In this document: positions 1-8,050 of the stretch, in pieces | Position numbering within the stretch: position 1 is the stretch's first letter | Layout: every line of letters starts with the position of its first letter | Assembly: GCF_028869115.1 (NCBI RefSeq) | Contig: NZ_CP079800.1 | Span: forward strand, 1,612,001 to 1,676,000 | From: Pseudemcibacter aquimaris | GTDB taxonomy: Bacteria; Pseudomonadota; Alphaproteobacteria; Sphingomonadales; Emcibacteraceae | Direction: 5' to 3' | Length of the DNA: 64,000 nt | Position numbers and translations under genes: made by a program | The notes under the pieces: model-generated | Database searches by the model: none | Told to the model about the DNA's origin: nothing | Seen by the model: the letters and a program-made list of their open reading frames with translations, nothing else

Positions 1-534
1 ATCCAGAATGCTTTGCTGTGGCGATTGTGGATTTGTTGCATTTAATCCATTAAGTGCTGCTTGTGCTGCGTTTACGCCGCCTTGAACTTCTGCAGTACCG
101 GTAGTCAGTACAGGAATTTCAATTTCTGTTTTTGTGCCAGCCGCAGTGTCCTCAATTACCAGGTGCACGGCTTCTAAACCTTTATTAAAGGTAATAATTT
201 GATCACCAAAAACGATTTGACCGCTTTCCTGTGGGTTTTCACCAAAAATAGCTTCGGTTACCTGTGACGCAAGCCCGGATAGTAGGCGGCTTTGTAATTG
301 ACGAATGAAAAGATCCGTTGCTGATGTGTCTTGTTGGGCGATTGCTTCTGGATCTTTATATTTATTTTGCATATTTGCAATGCCGATCAAATGCGCAGAA
401 TTAAATGATGACCCACCAAATGAAGGATTGGTCGGCGTATATACATAATCTTGTGCAAGCGCATTAACGGTTAAAAGAAGAAAACTGATCGCTGCCCCAA
501 GCCAGATTTTGATTTTTGTGCAAATCGTAAACAT
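1..534 (-). CDS. csgF: Curli assembly factor CsgF (3' end outside window)
   Basis: The reading frame starts at an ATG at 534 and is still open at base 1, with 178 codons visible. A signal peptide ends near LTVNALAQ. The mature protein begins with the CsgF signature: YTPTNPSFGG, then FNSAHLIGIANMQNKYKDP. In the known family CsgF is a periplasmic and outer-membrane partner of the CsgG pore that couples secretion to nucleation of amyloid curli fibres. Enterobacterial CsgF has about 138 residues, so this one is longer; the extra length is an Ala/Asn/Gln-rich tail. Other curli genes such as csgG would be expected downstream, beyond base 1. Identity is well supported by the N-terminal motif; the C-terminal end cannot be judged. 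Confidence 0.85.
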   Translation of the reverse strand, partial: MFTICTKIKIWLGAAISFLLLTVNALAQDYVYTPTNPSFGGSSFNSAHLIGIANMQNKYKDPEAIAQQDTSATDLFIRQLQSRLLSGLASQVTEAIFGENPQESGQIVFGDQIITFNKGLEAVHLVIEDTAAGTKTEIEIPVLTTGTAEVQGGVNAAQAALNGLNATNPQSPQQSILD

Positions 535-805
535 TTAATACTCCAAAACTGCATTTGCTAATCGGCCCCCTTGACCGTGAAAATATAGTCTCATTTTGGA
601 TGTAAGTTATCCTCTACCGTTTGGGACTTTATTGAAAAATAATATACCTCAAATGGGGTAGGATAATTTGCAATCAGTCGTTCAAATTGGGCAAACTGTT
701 ATACTGTTATGGTTAACGCAGGTTAGATAAATGTAAATGATTACAATCAGTTACGATAGGTAATCAATCCGATTCTTAAGGTAAGCGTGATTGTGGAAAT
801 TTCGG
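535..805. other. Intergenic region upstream of csgF
   Basis: No gene is seen. It separates csgF from the end of the LuxR-type gene, and both are on the minus strand, so it should hold the csgF promoter. It is AT-rich, with a GGGG/GGTAGG patch around 650-662. No promoter could be fixed by eye. Confidence 0.4.
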
Positions 806-1960
806 TTATTCACCAAGTTGAAGAGCGCCATTATAGACGCCATGTGGGCCAGATAATACAAGACGGATGATGTCTTGTTGTCTGCTTACGCCAAGCTTGC
901 GACAAGCATTCTTTAGTGTTGTTCTTACTGTGGATGGCTTGGTTCTTCTTGTTTCGGCGATTTGTTCAATGGTTTTACCAATAACAAGCCCGGAAAGGAT
1001 TGATGCTTCTGATTTACTAAGTCCATAAAGACTTGAAAGATCGAGTTCTTCATCAAACTTTGCATCCGGGTCAGCAACAATAATCGCGTAATGGGATCTT
1101 CTATATTTATGGCCTAGTTGGTCAATATCAAGCTGTGAAATACAGGCGGGGTAAATTGTATCATGGTTTTGTCTTTTTATGGCAAAACCTTCTCGTCGAT
1201 GAGTACCATTTACATTTTCCTGTTTTTCGGAAAGGCGATCGAGTAAGGACCTAAATGTTTTTTCTTTACCAATGACTTCAAAGTCTAGTCTACCGTCACC
1301 ACGAATGAATAGTCCGTCTTTGCGATCAGACATGATTTTGGCTTTTTGATTGCAATATTGCATGTTGCCATCGCGATTAAGAACCATGATGCCGAATTTA
1401 ATATTATCCATCACTTTTATGATTGAATCATATTCGTCCCTGAAATCAAGATGTTGTCGATAGACACGTGCTGCGCCATATAACACGGGGATTGCATCAT
1501 CCATAATCGTTTGTAATTTAAGTGTTTTTTTCTTACTTAATTCAGGAAGAGCGATTGCGATTGTGATAACTTCGCCTTGCGATGGGTCACAATAGCTATA
1601 CCAATTTATTGAATTTAAATCATCTGAACCGGGAAGGGGGACCACATTACGCTGTATGTCATATGGGTTTTCAACGGCTTTTGTAAACATTTCTTTATTG
1701 GTTTTTGCATATTCATCGATCTGCTCGATATTGTCACCAATTGGGAATGATCTGCTTAAAATGACATTGCGTCTTGCCATTTCCATGACATTAAACTTTA
1801 ACCAATCGGCATCAATGTCTTCAGTTAGGATTTTGATGGCACTGGCAAAGTTAGACGGGAACGCACTGATATCCATGATGCGCGACGTAAACTTTATTGT
1901 CGTGTTATGCACTTTTTTAAATTCCCAAAATTTTGTTTTTACATCAGACCAGCGTCCCAA
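806..1960 (-). CDS. LuxR-family transcriptional regulator with PAS-like sensor region
   Basis: A 384-aa protein with a C-terminal LuxR/FixJ-type helix-turn-helix (about residues 315-375: YGLSKSEASILSGLVIGK, then TIEQIAETRRTKPSTVRT). Around residues 185-290 there is a PAS-like stretch (IMVLNRDGNMQYCNQKAK). No receiver domain is seen, so it is not a CsgD orthologue in architecture. The start is uncertain. The longest frame opens at TTG 1960 with an in-frame stop just upstream and no ATG before codon 29; a GTG at codon 17 is another option. Its position on the same strand upstream of csgF makes control of curli a reasonable inference, but nothing in the sequence proves it. Confidence 0.7.
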   Translation of the reverse strand: MGRWSDVKTKFWEFKKVHNTTIKFTSRIMDISAFPSNFASAIKILTEDIDADWLKFNVMEMARRNVILSRSFPIGDNIEQIDEYAKTNKEMFTKAVENPYDIQRNVVPLPGSDDLNSINWYSYCDPSQGEVITIAIALPELSKKKTLKLQTIMDDAIPVLYGAARVYRQHLDFRDEYDSIIKVMDNIKFGIMVLNRDGNMQYCNQKAKIMSDRKDGLFIRGDGRLDFEVIGKEKTFRSLLDRLSEKQENVNGTHRREGFAIKRQNHDTIYPACISQLDIDQLGHKYRRSHYAIIVADPDAKFDEELDLSSLYGLSKSEASILSGLVIGKTIEQIAETRRTKPSTVRTTLKNACRKLGVSRQQDIIRLVLSGPHGVYNGALQLGE

Positions 1961-2263
1961 TTCCGGTGTTGATGTCCATCTCTTAATTCATAATTACTCA
2001 ATGTGGAATTTACCCATTCCGGTTTTGTATATAATATACATAATTAAAATTGTACAAGCGTTTTTATATTAAATTTTTGTAATATAATAAGATAAGCGAT
2101 TAATTTTAAAGGGAAAATAAAAAGAGGTTGTGTAAATTAATCCTTATATATCAAATATATAAGTAAATAAGAATGTACGAAATAAGTGACATTAATTTTA
2201 TAAAATTAAAACTTATTTTGAAGAAGTAAATTTAATTTTGAGGGGAGTTTTGATTTTAAAAGT
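1961..2263. other. AT-rich intergenic region without recognised gene
   Basis: About 300 very AT-rich bases between the regulator and tRNA-Asn. A plus-strand ORF that reaches into it (to 2072) is antisense to the regulator and has no family character. It probably holds the regulator's promoter. Confidence 0.4.
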
Positions 2264-2338
2264 GGCTCCCCGAGCAGGACTCGAACCTGCGACAAATAGA
2301 TTAACAGTCTACTGCTCTACCAACTGAGCTATCGGGGA
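2264..2338 (-). tRNA. tRNA-Asn (GTT)
   Basis: The minus strand folds as a tRNA: acceptor TCCCCGA paired with TCGGGGA, D-arm AGCTCAGTTGGTAGAGC, anticodon loop ACTGTTAATC with anticodon GTT, and T-arm GCAGGTTCGAGTCCTGC. The 3' CCA is encoded (TGG at 2264-2266 on the plus strand). No intron or disruption is seen. Confidence 0.97.
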
Positions 2339-2581
2339 ACATTGTTCACTTTTTTACTGGCGTAATCGCCGTTGGTGCGCATCTTATACAGACACTTTTT
2401 TTAAATGCCAATAGAAAAATTAAATTTTTTTCATATTAATTTAATTGCTGGATTTTTTTACCAGTTTTTTACCTATTGAAAATATAATGACATTTGAAAT
2501 TAGAGCCTTAATTTAGTATTATTAAGCGAAAGTACTCACGATTTCCACGTTATTGCCAATTTAAATTAGTACGAATTTAAA

Positions 2582-3394
2582 ATGTTTGAAAAAGTCAAAA
2601 GTATGTTTGGTTCCAAGCCAGAACCAAAAAGAAAAGTCAGAAAAACTGTCAGAAAACAGCAAGACATCCCGGTTCAAGTAGAAGAGGCGGCAACTCCTGC
2701 TGACATCAAACTTGGAAAAGAACTTTTTTGGGGAAGGTATCCACATTACCCGGAAATGAGCACCGTTTACCGCAAAATATTCCAGAAATATAATGTTGAT
2801 AACACACGCACCATTAAGGTCCATGATGCGATATGTGGCACCGATATGTGCAATATTTCTGCCGGAAACGGCCCAAATGTCGAATATATCTGCGATGATG
2901 ATAAAGCAAAGCTTGTAGAAGGGCACATTCGTAAATTAGGACTAACGAAGAAATTCGAGCGCGTGTATGACGCTGACTTCGGTGATGCAAAATCATATAT
3001 TGCCCATGTATTTACATTTTACCCTGAACTTGACGCGGAAAGTAAGATTGACTGGCAAGCGCTAGATGATAATACCATGCCAGGTGGTTTTGTTTTTTTA
3101 CCACGGTTAGTAACCAATCCGAAAGAGGCGGACGCGAAACCATCAGACAAGCTTGCGGATAACATTCCATTTTATCATTATATCAACATGGATCACACAG
3201 ATCACTGGATTGAAGTTTTAACGAATAAGGTGACGATGCTTCAAAATAATACGCCGGAAAAGCTGGAAACAGCGTCAAAAGCCGCCGTTCAGGCATTCCG
3301 TGATGAAGTAACCAAATGGGCGCTTGAGATTAAGCGTTTAAAAAGTGAAGACGTTAAAATCATTACCACTGTTTACAAACATGACGACGCATAA
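2582..3394 (+). CDS. Unknown protein, possible SAM-methyltransferase-like fold
   Basis: A 270-aa soluble protein with a basic N-terminus (PKRKVRKTVRKQ). No family is recognised with certainty. The middle (about residues 78-165) alternates strands and helices in a way that recalls Rossmann-type methyltransferases: TIKVHDAICGTDMC could be motif I, YICDDD an acidic motif II, and TMPGGFVFLPRL a late strand. The usual GxGxG is absent, so this is only a structural hint. The gene stands alone, followed by bioY after 68 bases. Confidence 0.45.
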   Translation: MFEKVKSMFGSKPEPKRKVRKTVRKQQDIPVQVEEAATPADIKLGKELFWGRYPHYPEMSTVYRKIFQKYNVDNTRTIKVHDAICGTDMCNISAGNGPNVEYICDDDKAKLVEGHIRKLGLTKKFERVYDADFGDAKSYIAHVFTFYPELDAESKIDWQALDDNTMPGGFVFLPRLVTNPKEADAKPSDKLADNIPFYHYINMDHTDHWIEVLTNKVTMLQNNTPEKLETASKAAVQAFRDEVTKWALEIKRLKSEDVKIITTVYKHDDA

Positions 3395-3462
3395 TAGTTT
3401 ATAGTAAATTTATTAGAGAAGGGTGTTGTTTAAGCCCTTAAATATTACTATAAAGCACTGAA

Positions 3463-4023
3463 ATGATTGATAAAAAACAGATTTCTTTTTCATTTATTTT
3501 TGCCATTTTGATCACAATTGGGGCTTATTTGTCACTTGATGTTGGCTATATTTCATTCACACTTCAAACACTGTTTATCTTTATTGCAGGATTAACGTTA
3601 TCACGTATTTATGCAGTTTTAGCAGTTCTTATCTATTTATTGGCCGGTGCAATCGGTTTGCCGGTATTTTCCGGTGGAAGTAGTGGTCTTGGCGTCTTCA
3701 CAGGGCCTACAGCAGGATTTTTAGTTGGATTTCCCATTGCCGCCGGATTTATGGCGCACATTAGCCGTGATGTGCAATATAAAGTCGGTGATGTTAAATT
3801 ATCGCCATTATATATAAAGGCGATAATTTATTCCTTCATCGGAAGCTTCATCATCCAGATTTTCGGAATTTTGTGGGGAAAGCAGTATACAGGCAACAGT
3901 TGGTCACAAGTTTATTTCGATTATATGCATCCGTTTTATTTAAATCTTTCTGTTAAAGCAATTCTTGCTGGCATCATCGCAGTACAGGTTTGGCGTTTGA
4001 TTGATAAAAGATCAAAAGCATAA
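3463..4023 (+). CDS. bioY: Biotin transporter substrate-binding subunit BioY
   Basis: A 186-aa integral membrane protein with about five to six hydrophobic segments. It carries BioY features: FTLQTLFIFIAGL near residue 31, YLLAGAIGLPVFSGGSSGLG near 64, and FTGPTAGFLVGFP near 84. BioY is the S-component of the biotin ECF transporter and binds biotin in the inner membrane. No bioM or bioN energy-coupling genes are adjacent, so it may work alone or with a shared module elsewhere. Its stop lies about 130 bases before the left prophage junction, making it the last host gene on that side. Confidence 0.9.
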   Translation: MIDKKQISFSFIFAILITIGAYLSLDVGYISFTLQTLFIFIAGLTLSRIYAVLAVLIYLLAGAIGLPVFSGGSSGLGVFTGPTAGFLVGFPIAAGFMAHISRDVQYKVGDVKLSPLYIKAIIYSFIGSFIIQIFGILWGKQYTGNSWSQVYFDYMHPFYLNLSVKAILAGIIAVQVWRLIDKRSKA

Positions 4024-4088
4024 CAGGACGCTTAAATCGTTCTTATGCGTAAGTAGACGGGAAAATAATGCTGAAGGCCGTCACAGCG

Positions 4089-4556
4089 TCAAGAATATTC
4101 GTGAAAATAAGGATTTTCGCAGAAACACTGAAATATAAGTAAGTTGCATATATAAAAAGTTTCCATAATATATATTCCGCCGCTGTTTAGGCTCTGCCCA
4201 GTTGATGCCTGCGCGCCACCGTCAACACCAGCATTTGCAAAGAGTAGGGCTATACCAAGAATCAATGCTGCCGCGGTTTTTTGGAGCAATTTTAACGTTT
4301 TCTTAAAGTATGGAACTGCCTCCGGTGCATTAAATTCAGCTTCCCACATATCCCGATGAACTAAAGCCGTTTCAATAGGCATATTGGCCAGTTTAGCTAA
4401 CTTGATCATTGATGATACACTTGGAACATTGTGTCTATCTGGGTGCCGCCAAGGTGCAATATTCGCTAGGCCCAATTCTATAGCTAATTTGCGATCTGAC
4501 TTTAAGCCGTTCAATTCTTTTGCTGTGTTCATATACCAATTTATATCGTGTTTCAT
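4089..4556 (-). CDS. Phage repressor-like protein (DUF3693 type) running across attL
   Basis: A 155-aa protein in the integrated state. The N-terminus (MNTAKELNGLKSDRKLAIEL, then HRHNVPSVSSMIKLAKL-like spacing with PSVSSMIKLAKLANMP) is a helix-turn-helix typical of DUF3693 proteins, which occur as repressors and regulators in filamentous and other small phages. A hydrophobic segment follows near residues 90-107. The gene crosses attL, so the last 20 residues come from host DNA. In the excised circle the frame would instead continue from 14389 leftward and stop at 14310-14312, giving about 161 residues with a basic tail (RVWRTIKRAWKALI). It would then sit just upstream of the 14289-13810 gene. 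This fits a repressor operon opposite the late operon. Confidence 0.7.
   Translation of the reverse strand: MKHDINWYMNTAKELNGLKSDRKLAIELGLANIAPWRHPDRHNVPSVSSMIKLAKLANMPIETALVHRDMWEAEFNAPEAVPYFKKTLKLLQKTAAALILGIALLFANAGVDGGAQASTGQSLNSGGIYIMETFYICNLLIFQCFCENPYFHEYS
4151..4176. repeat. attL: left copy of 26-bp direct repeat
   Basis: Identical over 26 bases to 14390-14415. It contains the arm AGTTTCCATAA (4158-4168) and the spacer TATATA (4169-4174), followed by element sequence TTCCGCCGCTG. That sequence does not match a second Xer arm, so this is a hybrid half-site. It lies inside the 3' end of the repressor-like gene. Confidence 0.85.
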
Positions 4557-4568
4557 TGATCAACCTTT

Positions 4569-4582
4569 CTACGTACGTATGT
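4569..4582. promoter_or_regulatory. Candidate operator upstream of repressor gene
   Basis: On the minus strand this reads ACATACGTACGTAG, containing the palindrome TACGTACGTA (4570-4579), directly before the repressor's AAAGG ribosome site. Thirteen of 14 bases recur at 8738-8751 in the other long phage gap. Autoregulation is inferred. Confidence 0.4.
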
Positions 4583-4637
4583 AAGCATCTAATAAATGAT
4601 ACTTATTATCTGCTAGGCAGCAAGTAGCATTTTATTC

Positions 4638-4667
4638 TTGACACTATTAACGTAATGTGAATTATAT
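4638..4667 (+). promoter_or_regulatory. Predicted sigma-70 promoter of the phage plus-strand operon
   Basis: TTGACA at 4638-4643, then 17-18 bases, then ATTATA/TTATAT at 4661-4667. The -35 hexamer is perfect. It faces the first plus-strand phage gene about 100 bases downstream, opposite the repressor gene. Confidence 0.6.
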
Positions 4668-4763
4668 GTGCTAGGTGCCAATGAGCACTTTTAATATCAA
4701 AAGTTCCCCAAGGGCCTCTGTTCAGAAATGATCATGCCTTGGAGGGGATCGGGGAAAGAAGCA

Positions 4764-5009
4764 ATGGAAACATTTATGACCATCTGGCAAATAGCGGCGA
4801 TCTTCATAATCGCGTACGGCTTCAAAAACATCATTTCAGAATTAATCAAGTTTTCTCGTCAAGAAGTAACGAACCTTGACGAGTTTGAGAGCGAGAGAGC
4901 AGGCGGGCGCAAGCCTAGCCTGCTTGATCGATTTCACATACTCGCTCTTAAAATTAATCGTTTCGCCTGCGGGCGAAAAGCATCGTTAGAAACAAACTCT
5001 CAAACATAA
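4764..5009 (+). CDS. Small phage protein with one membrane segment
   Basis: An 81-aa product (METFMTIWQIAAIFIIAYGF start). The start at 4764 is chosen because GGGGAAAG lies 5 bases upstream; an earlier ATG at 4728 has no clear ribosome site. One N-terminal transmembrane helix (about residues 5-25) is followed by a charged cytoplasmic-type tail. It is the first gene of the plus-strand operon. No family is recognised. Confidence 0.55.
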   Translation: METFMTIWQIAAIFIIAYGFKNIISELIKFSRQEVTNLDEFESERAGGRKPSLLDRFHILALKINRFACGRKASLETNSQT

Positions 5010-5021
5010 AGGATTTTAAAA

Positions 5022-5354
5022 ATGTCAAAAGTAGGCGAATTAAATATTCACAACAATTTTGGTCAAGGCCATATCAAAACATTAAAAACTGACGTGAAGT
5101 TTGAACTTCATGAAAATCAAAACAAACAAAGCTCTGAAAGTCCAGATTATAATATTATTGGTGAGGGTGGTGTTGAGCTTGGTGGTGCATGGAAAAGAAC
5201 CGCCCAAAACGGCCCTAATCGAGGCATGAGTTTTTTGTCTTTAACTCTGGATGATCCATCTTTCAATGCGGCAATTAATGTTTCTGCCTTTGTTCGTGAA
5301 GATGGGGAAAATTTCGACATCGTGTGGACACGTCCAAAAGCGAAGGCTGCATAA
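5022..5354 (+). CDS. DUF736 family protein
   Basis: A 110-aa protein matching the DUF736 pattern: an opening beta strand, IKTLKTDVKFELHEN, then PDYNIIGEGGVELGGAWK, and LSLTLDDPSFNAAI near the end. DUF736 genes are common on alphaproteobacterial plasmids and integrative elements; their biochemical role is not established. Position just before the replication initiator suggests a role in DNA replication or single-strand handling, which is inference. Its stop overlaps the next start (TAATG). Confidence 0.75.
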   Translation: MSKVGELNIHNNFGQGHIKTLKTDVKFELHENQNKQSSESPDYNIIGEGGVELGGAWKRTAQNGPNRGMSFLSLTLDDPSFNAAINVSAFVREDGENFDIVWTRPKAKAA

Positions 5355-5578
5355 TGTCTTTAGAAAAACAAATGGAAAAAAATCCTTTCATAAACATGAC
5401 AAATGAGGCTCTAAGTCGATATTTAAGGAAGTTGAAAGAGGAAGCGATAAAAAGCGTTTCTGATGAAACTTTAATAGCATCTGACGGAACCTTTGAAAAT
5501 TTGATTGATGCTGCTGCTTCAAGAATTGAGCTTTTTTCTGATGAGGAAACTCTTGACAAAATGGTGGCACAATCATGA
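5354..5578 (+). CDS. Small phage protein, unknown
   Basis: A 74-aa soluble, mostly helical, charged protein. The start at 5354 is chosen because its ATG overlaps the stop of the DUF736 gene; an upstream in-frame ATG at 5324 lies inside that gene. The 3' end overlaps the next gene by an ATGA. No family is recognised. Confidence 0.55.
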   Translation: MSLEKQMEKNPFINMTNEALSRYLRKLKEEAIKSVSDETLIASDGTFENLIDAAASRIELFSDEETLDKMVAQS

Positions 5579-5817
5579 TTAAACATTTCGCCAGCCTTCC
5601 TTTATTTCGCATTATGGGTTTTTCCTTTACCCCTAAATTGGCCCTGTCATATTCATCTATTGATGGAATGATCATCTGCGAAGTGGAAGCTATTCCAAAA
5701 GGAAAGCTGGCGGGAACCAAATATAAATCCATGTACGGATTAAAGCAGGCAAAGGAACTGCGTACTGCGCTTGATAATGTAATCACTGAATGTGAGCAGG
5801 AGAAGCGCACAGCATGA
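5575..5817 (+). CDS. Small phage protein, unknown
   Basis: An 80-aa protein coupled by ATGA overlaps at both ends, to the preceding small gene and to the replication initiator. The middle looks beta-rich (LALSYSSIDGMIICEVEAIP) and the end helical (LKQAKELRTALDNVI). The tight coupling suggests a replication accessory factor, but no family is recognised. Confidence 0.55.
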   Translation: MIKHFASLPLFRIMGFSFTPKLALSYSSIDGMIICEVEAIPKGKLAGTKYKSMYGLKQAKELRTALDNVITECEQEKRTA

Positions 5818-7154
5818 ACCACATTGAACGGTATCATAATTCACACAAAGGTTTCGGCAATAGACCACTTACCAGTGAACATGCAAGAATAGCAATCGGC
5901 GGCAAGGATTTACCTGCCGCCGTTGGCGCGATTAACGTATCGCGACTTTGGGATGATACAATTGGCGTTGAAATCGATCCGAAGGCATGGGGCAAATCAG
6001 AAGAGCAAAGCAACCATTTAAAAGCCCAGTCAGAGCAAATTGCGCGCCGCCTAGAGGGGCAAGGTGTGAATATGCATATTGAGGGCCAGACAAGTGTTAT
6101 TGGCGTATGTACGGGCGTGATTGAAAAGACTATTCAATATCGTAACAGCAATATCATTCCGGTGATGCAATCTCGTAACGTACATGACATTTCAAAACAT
6201 GTGCGTTTCTTCGCTGATATGACCAATAAGAAAACATTACGTATGTTGGTAATATCTGGCGGGTGGGTTGATCTTGAAAATTACCGTGAAGCACATAAAG
6301 CACATACGCGCCGTATATCTAAATTTGCGGCCCATGAGCGCGTGAAAGAGGCGGGGATAGAGTTTTGTTATTACAACGTGGAAAACACTATCAAGCGCGA
6401 AAATGGAGCCGCTAGATTAAACCTTCATAGCCATGTGCTGATTAAATCAACAAAAAGACTAGGTCCGAAAAAGTGGGGCGAATTTATGGCATGGGCCAGA
6501 TCACAATTTCCAAAAGGATACATTCACGATAGTAAAATCAAGAACGTGCAAGAGGTCGTGAAGTATGTTTTTAAGCCTGCCGAGTTTGATCGATTAACTG
6601 ACGAAGAACTGGCAGCACTATTCTACCAAACTCACAGATTAAAATTTTTCCATCCTCTTGGCGAAATCCGCGAATTTAGAAAACATCTAGAAGACAACAA
6701 GCACAAACTGGTTAAGGTGCCACCTGATAGCGATATAGAGGCCATAGAGCAGCTAGGAAACGACAAAGACGACTGGCAATGGTGTGTGATGCCAAAAGCG
6801 ACACCAAAGCAGCGAGAGAAGCGCGAGGGGCCATCAGAGGACGTTGACAACGTGTTAATGGCGATCACAACTCCCAGCCCCAAATTCAGCAATCGTTTTG
6901 AACCGTGCTTAGTTGTTCATAACTTTGACGGCAATCTTGATGGTTTAATCGAACAGGAAGGCATTGGACCTTTGATTGAGAAGGCGCGAAGGCTCTGGCA
7001 TGAGAGAGCCTCTATGAGGCACACAACTACGGCAACTGTCCGAGCAAATAAGAAAAAAATGTCTGCAAAGCGGCAATATCGAAAACCCGATAACTTGCCG
7101 CCATATGTACGGCCCGAATTTAACGAAAATCATTCATCAGCAACCATAAATTAG
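5814..7154 (+). CDS. HUH rolling-circle replication initiator (Rep)
   Basis: A 446-aa protein. The HUH metal site is H205-S-H207 inside LNLHSHVLIK. The nicking tyrosine is most likely Y251 in EVVKYVFKP, a single-Tyr motif with nearby lysines. Motif 1 is probably LRMLVISGG near residue 145. In known families such enzymes nick one strand at the origin, stay bound through the Tyr, and drive rolling-circle replication; PM2 protein P12 and filamentous phage Reps are examples. The C-terminal 130 residues are basic and unlike a helicase. Start by ATGA overlap with the previous gene. The origin could not be located by eye. Confidence 0.8.
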   Translation: MNHIERYHNSHKGFGNRPLTSEHARIAIGGKDLPAAVGAINVSRLWDDTIGVEIDPKAWGKSEEQSNHLKAQSEQIARRLEGQGVNMHIEGQTSVIGVCTGVIEKTIQYRNSNIIPVMQSRNVHDISKHVRFFADMTNKKTLRMLVISGGWVDLENYREAHKAHTRRISKFAAHERVKEAGIEFCYYNVENTIKRENGAARLNLHSHVLIKSTKRLGPKKWGEFMAWARSQFPKGYIHDSKIKNVQEVVKYVFKPAEFDRLTDEELAALFYQTHRLKFFHPLGEIREFRKHLEDNKHKLVKVPPDSDIEAIEQLGNDKDDWQWCVMPKATPKQREKREGPSEDVDNVLMAITTPSPKFSNRFEPCLVVHNFDGNLDGLIEQEGIGPLIEKARRLWHERASMRHTTTATVRANKKKMSAKRQYRKPDNLPPYVRPEFNENHSSATIN

Positions 7155-7167
7155 AAGGTTTAACCAA

Positions 7168-7605
7168 ATGGCAAATCAAGACGTGATCGGCTCGACTAAA
7201 TGCAATTGCTGCAATCAGCCTGTAGAAGTGAGACGGAACAAAGCGGGGAAGCTTTATTATTTTTGCGATGGGGCAATCAGTGAAGGCTCTTGCAATCATC
7301 ACGAAAAATATAACGGGCCTGTTTCAAGGCGTGTTGTAGCACAAGCGGCAAAGTCAGGGCAGGACGTACCACACTTTGAAAATATATTCACTGGGGAAAT
7401 TAAATCTATCAAATCAAACAAACCTAAAGAGGTAGTAAATGACAAAGAAGAAAACCCAGTCAAAGAAAGTCAACAAGACAGCAAACGACAACAAGAAGCC
7501 GGAAACACCGGAAGCGGAAAACCTGCCGGAAGAACTGAACCAAGAGCAGCAAACGACGATAGCGAGCGAGCCAGTGACGAACGCGCAGGAGTTGGCCTAT
7601 TCTAA
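7168..7605 (+). CDS. Zinc-ribbon phage protein
   Basis: A 145-aa protein with an N-terminal Cys cluster (KCNCCNQPVEV, then YYFCDG and GSCNHH), which looks like a zinc ribbon at residues 10-45. The start is supported by AGAAGG 11 bases upstream. The C-terminal half is polar and low in complexity and ends ERAGVGLF. This tail (from 7439) shares its DNA with the next gene in another frame over 167 bases. DNA or RNA binding is a reasonable inference from the ribbon. Confidence 0.65.
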   Translation: MANQDVIGSTKCNCCNQPVEVRRNKAGKLYYFCDGAISEGSCNHHEKYNGPVSRRVVAQAAKSGQDVPHFENIFTGEIKSIKSNKPKEVVNDKEENPVKESQQDSKRQQEAGNTGSGKPAGRTEPRAANDDSERASDERAGVGLF

Positions 7606-8050
7606 TGATGGAATTGAAAGTGATGATTGGGACAGCTCAACGGATCACTTAAACGAACCCGAGCCGGAAATTGATCCAGATACAATTGATGATCAATCAG
7701 GACTACCGAAAAATGACATTCTTTCAAAGGAGGAGTTTTTCACTGATTTTTTCATTCAGAATTTGGAACTTGCCGAGGTCATGACGGGTATGACGGGGCT
7801 TTCTGTGGACATGTCAAATGGTAGTCCGGAAACCGGATCAAAAGAAACATCAGACTTGCTTTATGATACCTGTTCAAAATATCGCTTTTTACAATGGGCG
7901 ATATTGCGCGACACAACATGGATTGCAAACATTGTCCCAGTAATGATATTCATGAAAACGAAAATGAATGTTGTTCAAATGCATATTGCAGCGCGTAAAC
8001 AGGAGATGCAAGAGGCAGCCAATGACGATGAACTGCAAGAGGCTGTCTAA
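7439..8050 (+). CDS. Acidic phage protein overlapping the zinc-ribbon gene
   Basis: A 203-aa protein. The start at 7439 has a good ribosome site (AAAGAGG, 6 bases upstream), although it lies inside the preceding gene. The first 95 residues are acidic and disordered (for example NEPEPEIDPDTIDDQSG). The rest is ordered, with a hydrophobic stretch WIANIVPVMIFM near residues 160-171 that could touch a membrane. It ends on the first base of the ATPase start codon. It lies where PM2-like phages carry accessory morphogenesis genes; no family is recognised. Confidence 0.65.
   Translation: MTKKKTQSKKVNKTANDNKKPETPEAENLPEELNQEQQTTIASEPVTNAQELAYSNDGIESDDWDSSTDHLNEPEPEIDPDTIDDQSGLPKNDILSKEEFFTDFFIQNLELAEVMTGMTGLSVDMSNGSPETGSKETSDLLYDTCSKYRFLQWAILRDTTWIANIVPVMIFMKTKMNVVQMHIAARKQEMQEAANDDELQEAV

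Noticed and set aside
2264-2338. tRNA-Asn as the prophage attachment site
   Set aside because: It lies 1.8 kb from the left junction, is intact, and shares no repeat with 14390-14415. The 26-bp repeat at the dif-like site explains the borders.
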